Part shown: in pieces, positions 6,687-7,459 of the stretch
Layout of the letters: each line of letters begins with the position of its first letter
Position numbering within the stretch: the first letter of the stretch is position 1
Source: Acidobacteriota bacterium
GTDB lineage: Bacteria > Acidobacteriota > Terriglobia > Terriglobales > Acidobacteriaceae
DNA: 7,459 bases
Assembly (NCBI GenBank): GCA_021805265.1
Contig: JAJZFR010000236.1
Span: 1 to 7,459 of the forward strand
Reading direction: 5' to 3'
The notes under the pieces: generated by a model
The model's database searches: none
What the model was told of the DNA's origin: nothing
The model's input: only the letters and a program-made list of their open reading frames with translations
Position numbers and translations under genes: made by a program

Positions 6687-7459
6687 TCAGATCGCGCCGA
6701 TGCGGATGGCTTCGGCAATGGCGCGAATGTCGCGCGCTGGTTCCCGATCCTCCTCCAGATGGGGCACCAGCTTTCGAATCGCAGAGTGCGCGCGCTCGAC
6801 GGCAGGACCCGGCCGGAGGGGTTTGCGGTAGTCCAGTCCCTGGGCCGCGCAGAGCATCTCGATGGCAAGAATGGCCTCAAGATTGTGGACAATCTGGCGG
6901 AGTTTCAATGCGCCGGTCATCCCCATTGAGACGTGGTCTTCCTTGCCTCCTGAAGTCGGCACGGAATCTGTGCTGGAGGGGTGGGCGAGCACCTTCGATT
7001 CATTCAGAAGCGCCGCCGCTGTGACGTGCGCGATCATGTAGCCGGAGGACAGGCCCGCGTCTGAACAGAGAAACGCGGGCAGCCCTTCGTTGATGTCGGG
7101 GTTGATGAGGCGGTCGATACGTCTCTCGCTGATGCCGGCCAGATCGGTAAGCGCAATGGCCGCATAATCGAAGGCGTAGGCGAGGGGCGCACCGTGAAAG
7201 TTGCCGCCGGAGAGCACTTGGGCGGGCTGGTTTGTGTCGCCAGGAAAGACGAGGGGATTGTCGGTTGCAGCGCCTGATTCGGTTTCGAGCACGGTGGCGA
7301 CGTGATCGATTACGCCGCGTACCGCGCCATGCACCTGGGGCATGCAGCGCAGGCAGTAGGCGTCCTGAACTCTTGGATCATTGGATCGATGAGAATCGCG
7401 GATCGCGCTGTCAGCCAGCAGCGCGGCGAGGTTTGCGGCAGAGGCAAGCTGGCCGGCAT
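6687..7459 (-). CDS. hutH: Histidine ammonia-lyase, C-terminal half (5' end outside window)
   Basis: Catalyses non-oxidative deamination of L-histidine to urocanate and ammonia, the first step of histidine degradation, in the cytoplasm as a homotetramer. About 257 codons are visible out of roughly 510, entering from the right edge and ending IRIGAI with a TGA at 6689-6687. Conserved parts in order: VQDAYCLRCMPQVHGA, holding the Tyr and Arg equivalent to Y280 and R283 of the Pseudomonas putida enzyme; TDNPLVF; GGNFHGAPLA with the Phe equivalent to F329; and GGKEDHVSMG with the catalytic Glu (codon 6941-6939) equivalent to E414. The Glu-Asp-His form separates it from tyrosine and phenylalanine ammonia-lyases, which usually have Gln-Asp there. 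The Ala-Ser-Gly that forms the MIO prosthetic group lies upstream, outside the window. No sequence link to the efflux operon is visible other than convergent adjacency. Confidence 0.95.
   Translation of the reverse strand, partial: AGQLASAANLAALLADSAIRDSHRSNDPRVQDAYCLRCMPQVHGAVRGVIDHVATVLETESGAATDNPLVFPGDTNQPAQVLSGGNFHGAPLAYAFDYAAIALTDLAGISERRIDRLINPDINEGLPAFLCSDAGLSSGYMIAHVTAAALLNESKVLAHPSSTDSVPTSGGKEDHVSMGMTGALKLRQIVHNLEAILAIEMLCAAQGLDYRKPLRPGPAVERAHSAIRKLVPHLEEDREPARDIRAIAEAIRIGAI

Overview
The window looks like part of an Acidobacteriota chromosome (class Terriglobia, the Granulicella/Terriglobus/Edaphobacter type). That is an inference from three things: fairly even, moderately GC-rich codon use, a secreted YncE-like beta-propeller of the kind common in that group, and an RND efflux cassette of a branch common there. 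No rRNA, tRNA, CRISPR array, insertion sequence or phage gene is visible.

Layout. Positions 1-425 (minus strand) hold the N-terminal part of a secreted YncE-like beta-propeller protein that runs off the left edge. Positions 426-585 are a divergent intergenic region. It contains a 7-4-7 bp direct repeat (CTTCAGC-CAAA-CTTCAGC) exactly 10 bp upstream of a GATAAT -10-like hexamer, which is the geometry of a PhoB/OmpR-activated promoter. At 586 the N-terminus of an OmpR-family response regulator begins, but it stops after 32 codons. It is a truncated remnant, and the 150 bp that follow look like decayed regulator sequence. Positions 837-6664 carry a tightly packed three-gene tripartite efflux operon: outer-membrane factor (OMF), lipoprotein periplasmic adaptor, and 1042-residue RND pump. 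The gene joins are a 3-bp gap and a 4-bp GTGA overlap. Positions 6687-7459 (minus strand, convergent, 22 bp after the pump) hold the C-terminal half of histidine ammonia-lyase (hutH), running off the right edge.

How the genes work together. The pump would take substrate from the inner membrane or periplasm, driven by protons. The lipid-anchored adaptor would bridge it to the TolC-like channel in the outer membrane. The proton-relay residues are of the hydrophobe/amphiphile type (Asp-Asp in TM4, Lys in TM10, Arg in TM11), although parts of the periplasmic domain resemble metal exporters of the CzcA type. Substrate is therefore unresolved, with an organic compound favoured.

The point most worth attention is regulatory. 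The operon appears to sit behind an intact response-regulator binding site whose cognate, self-encoded regulator (and presumably its kinase) has been lost. I found no clearly new biological system here; the rest is ordinary chromosomal content.
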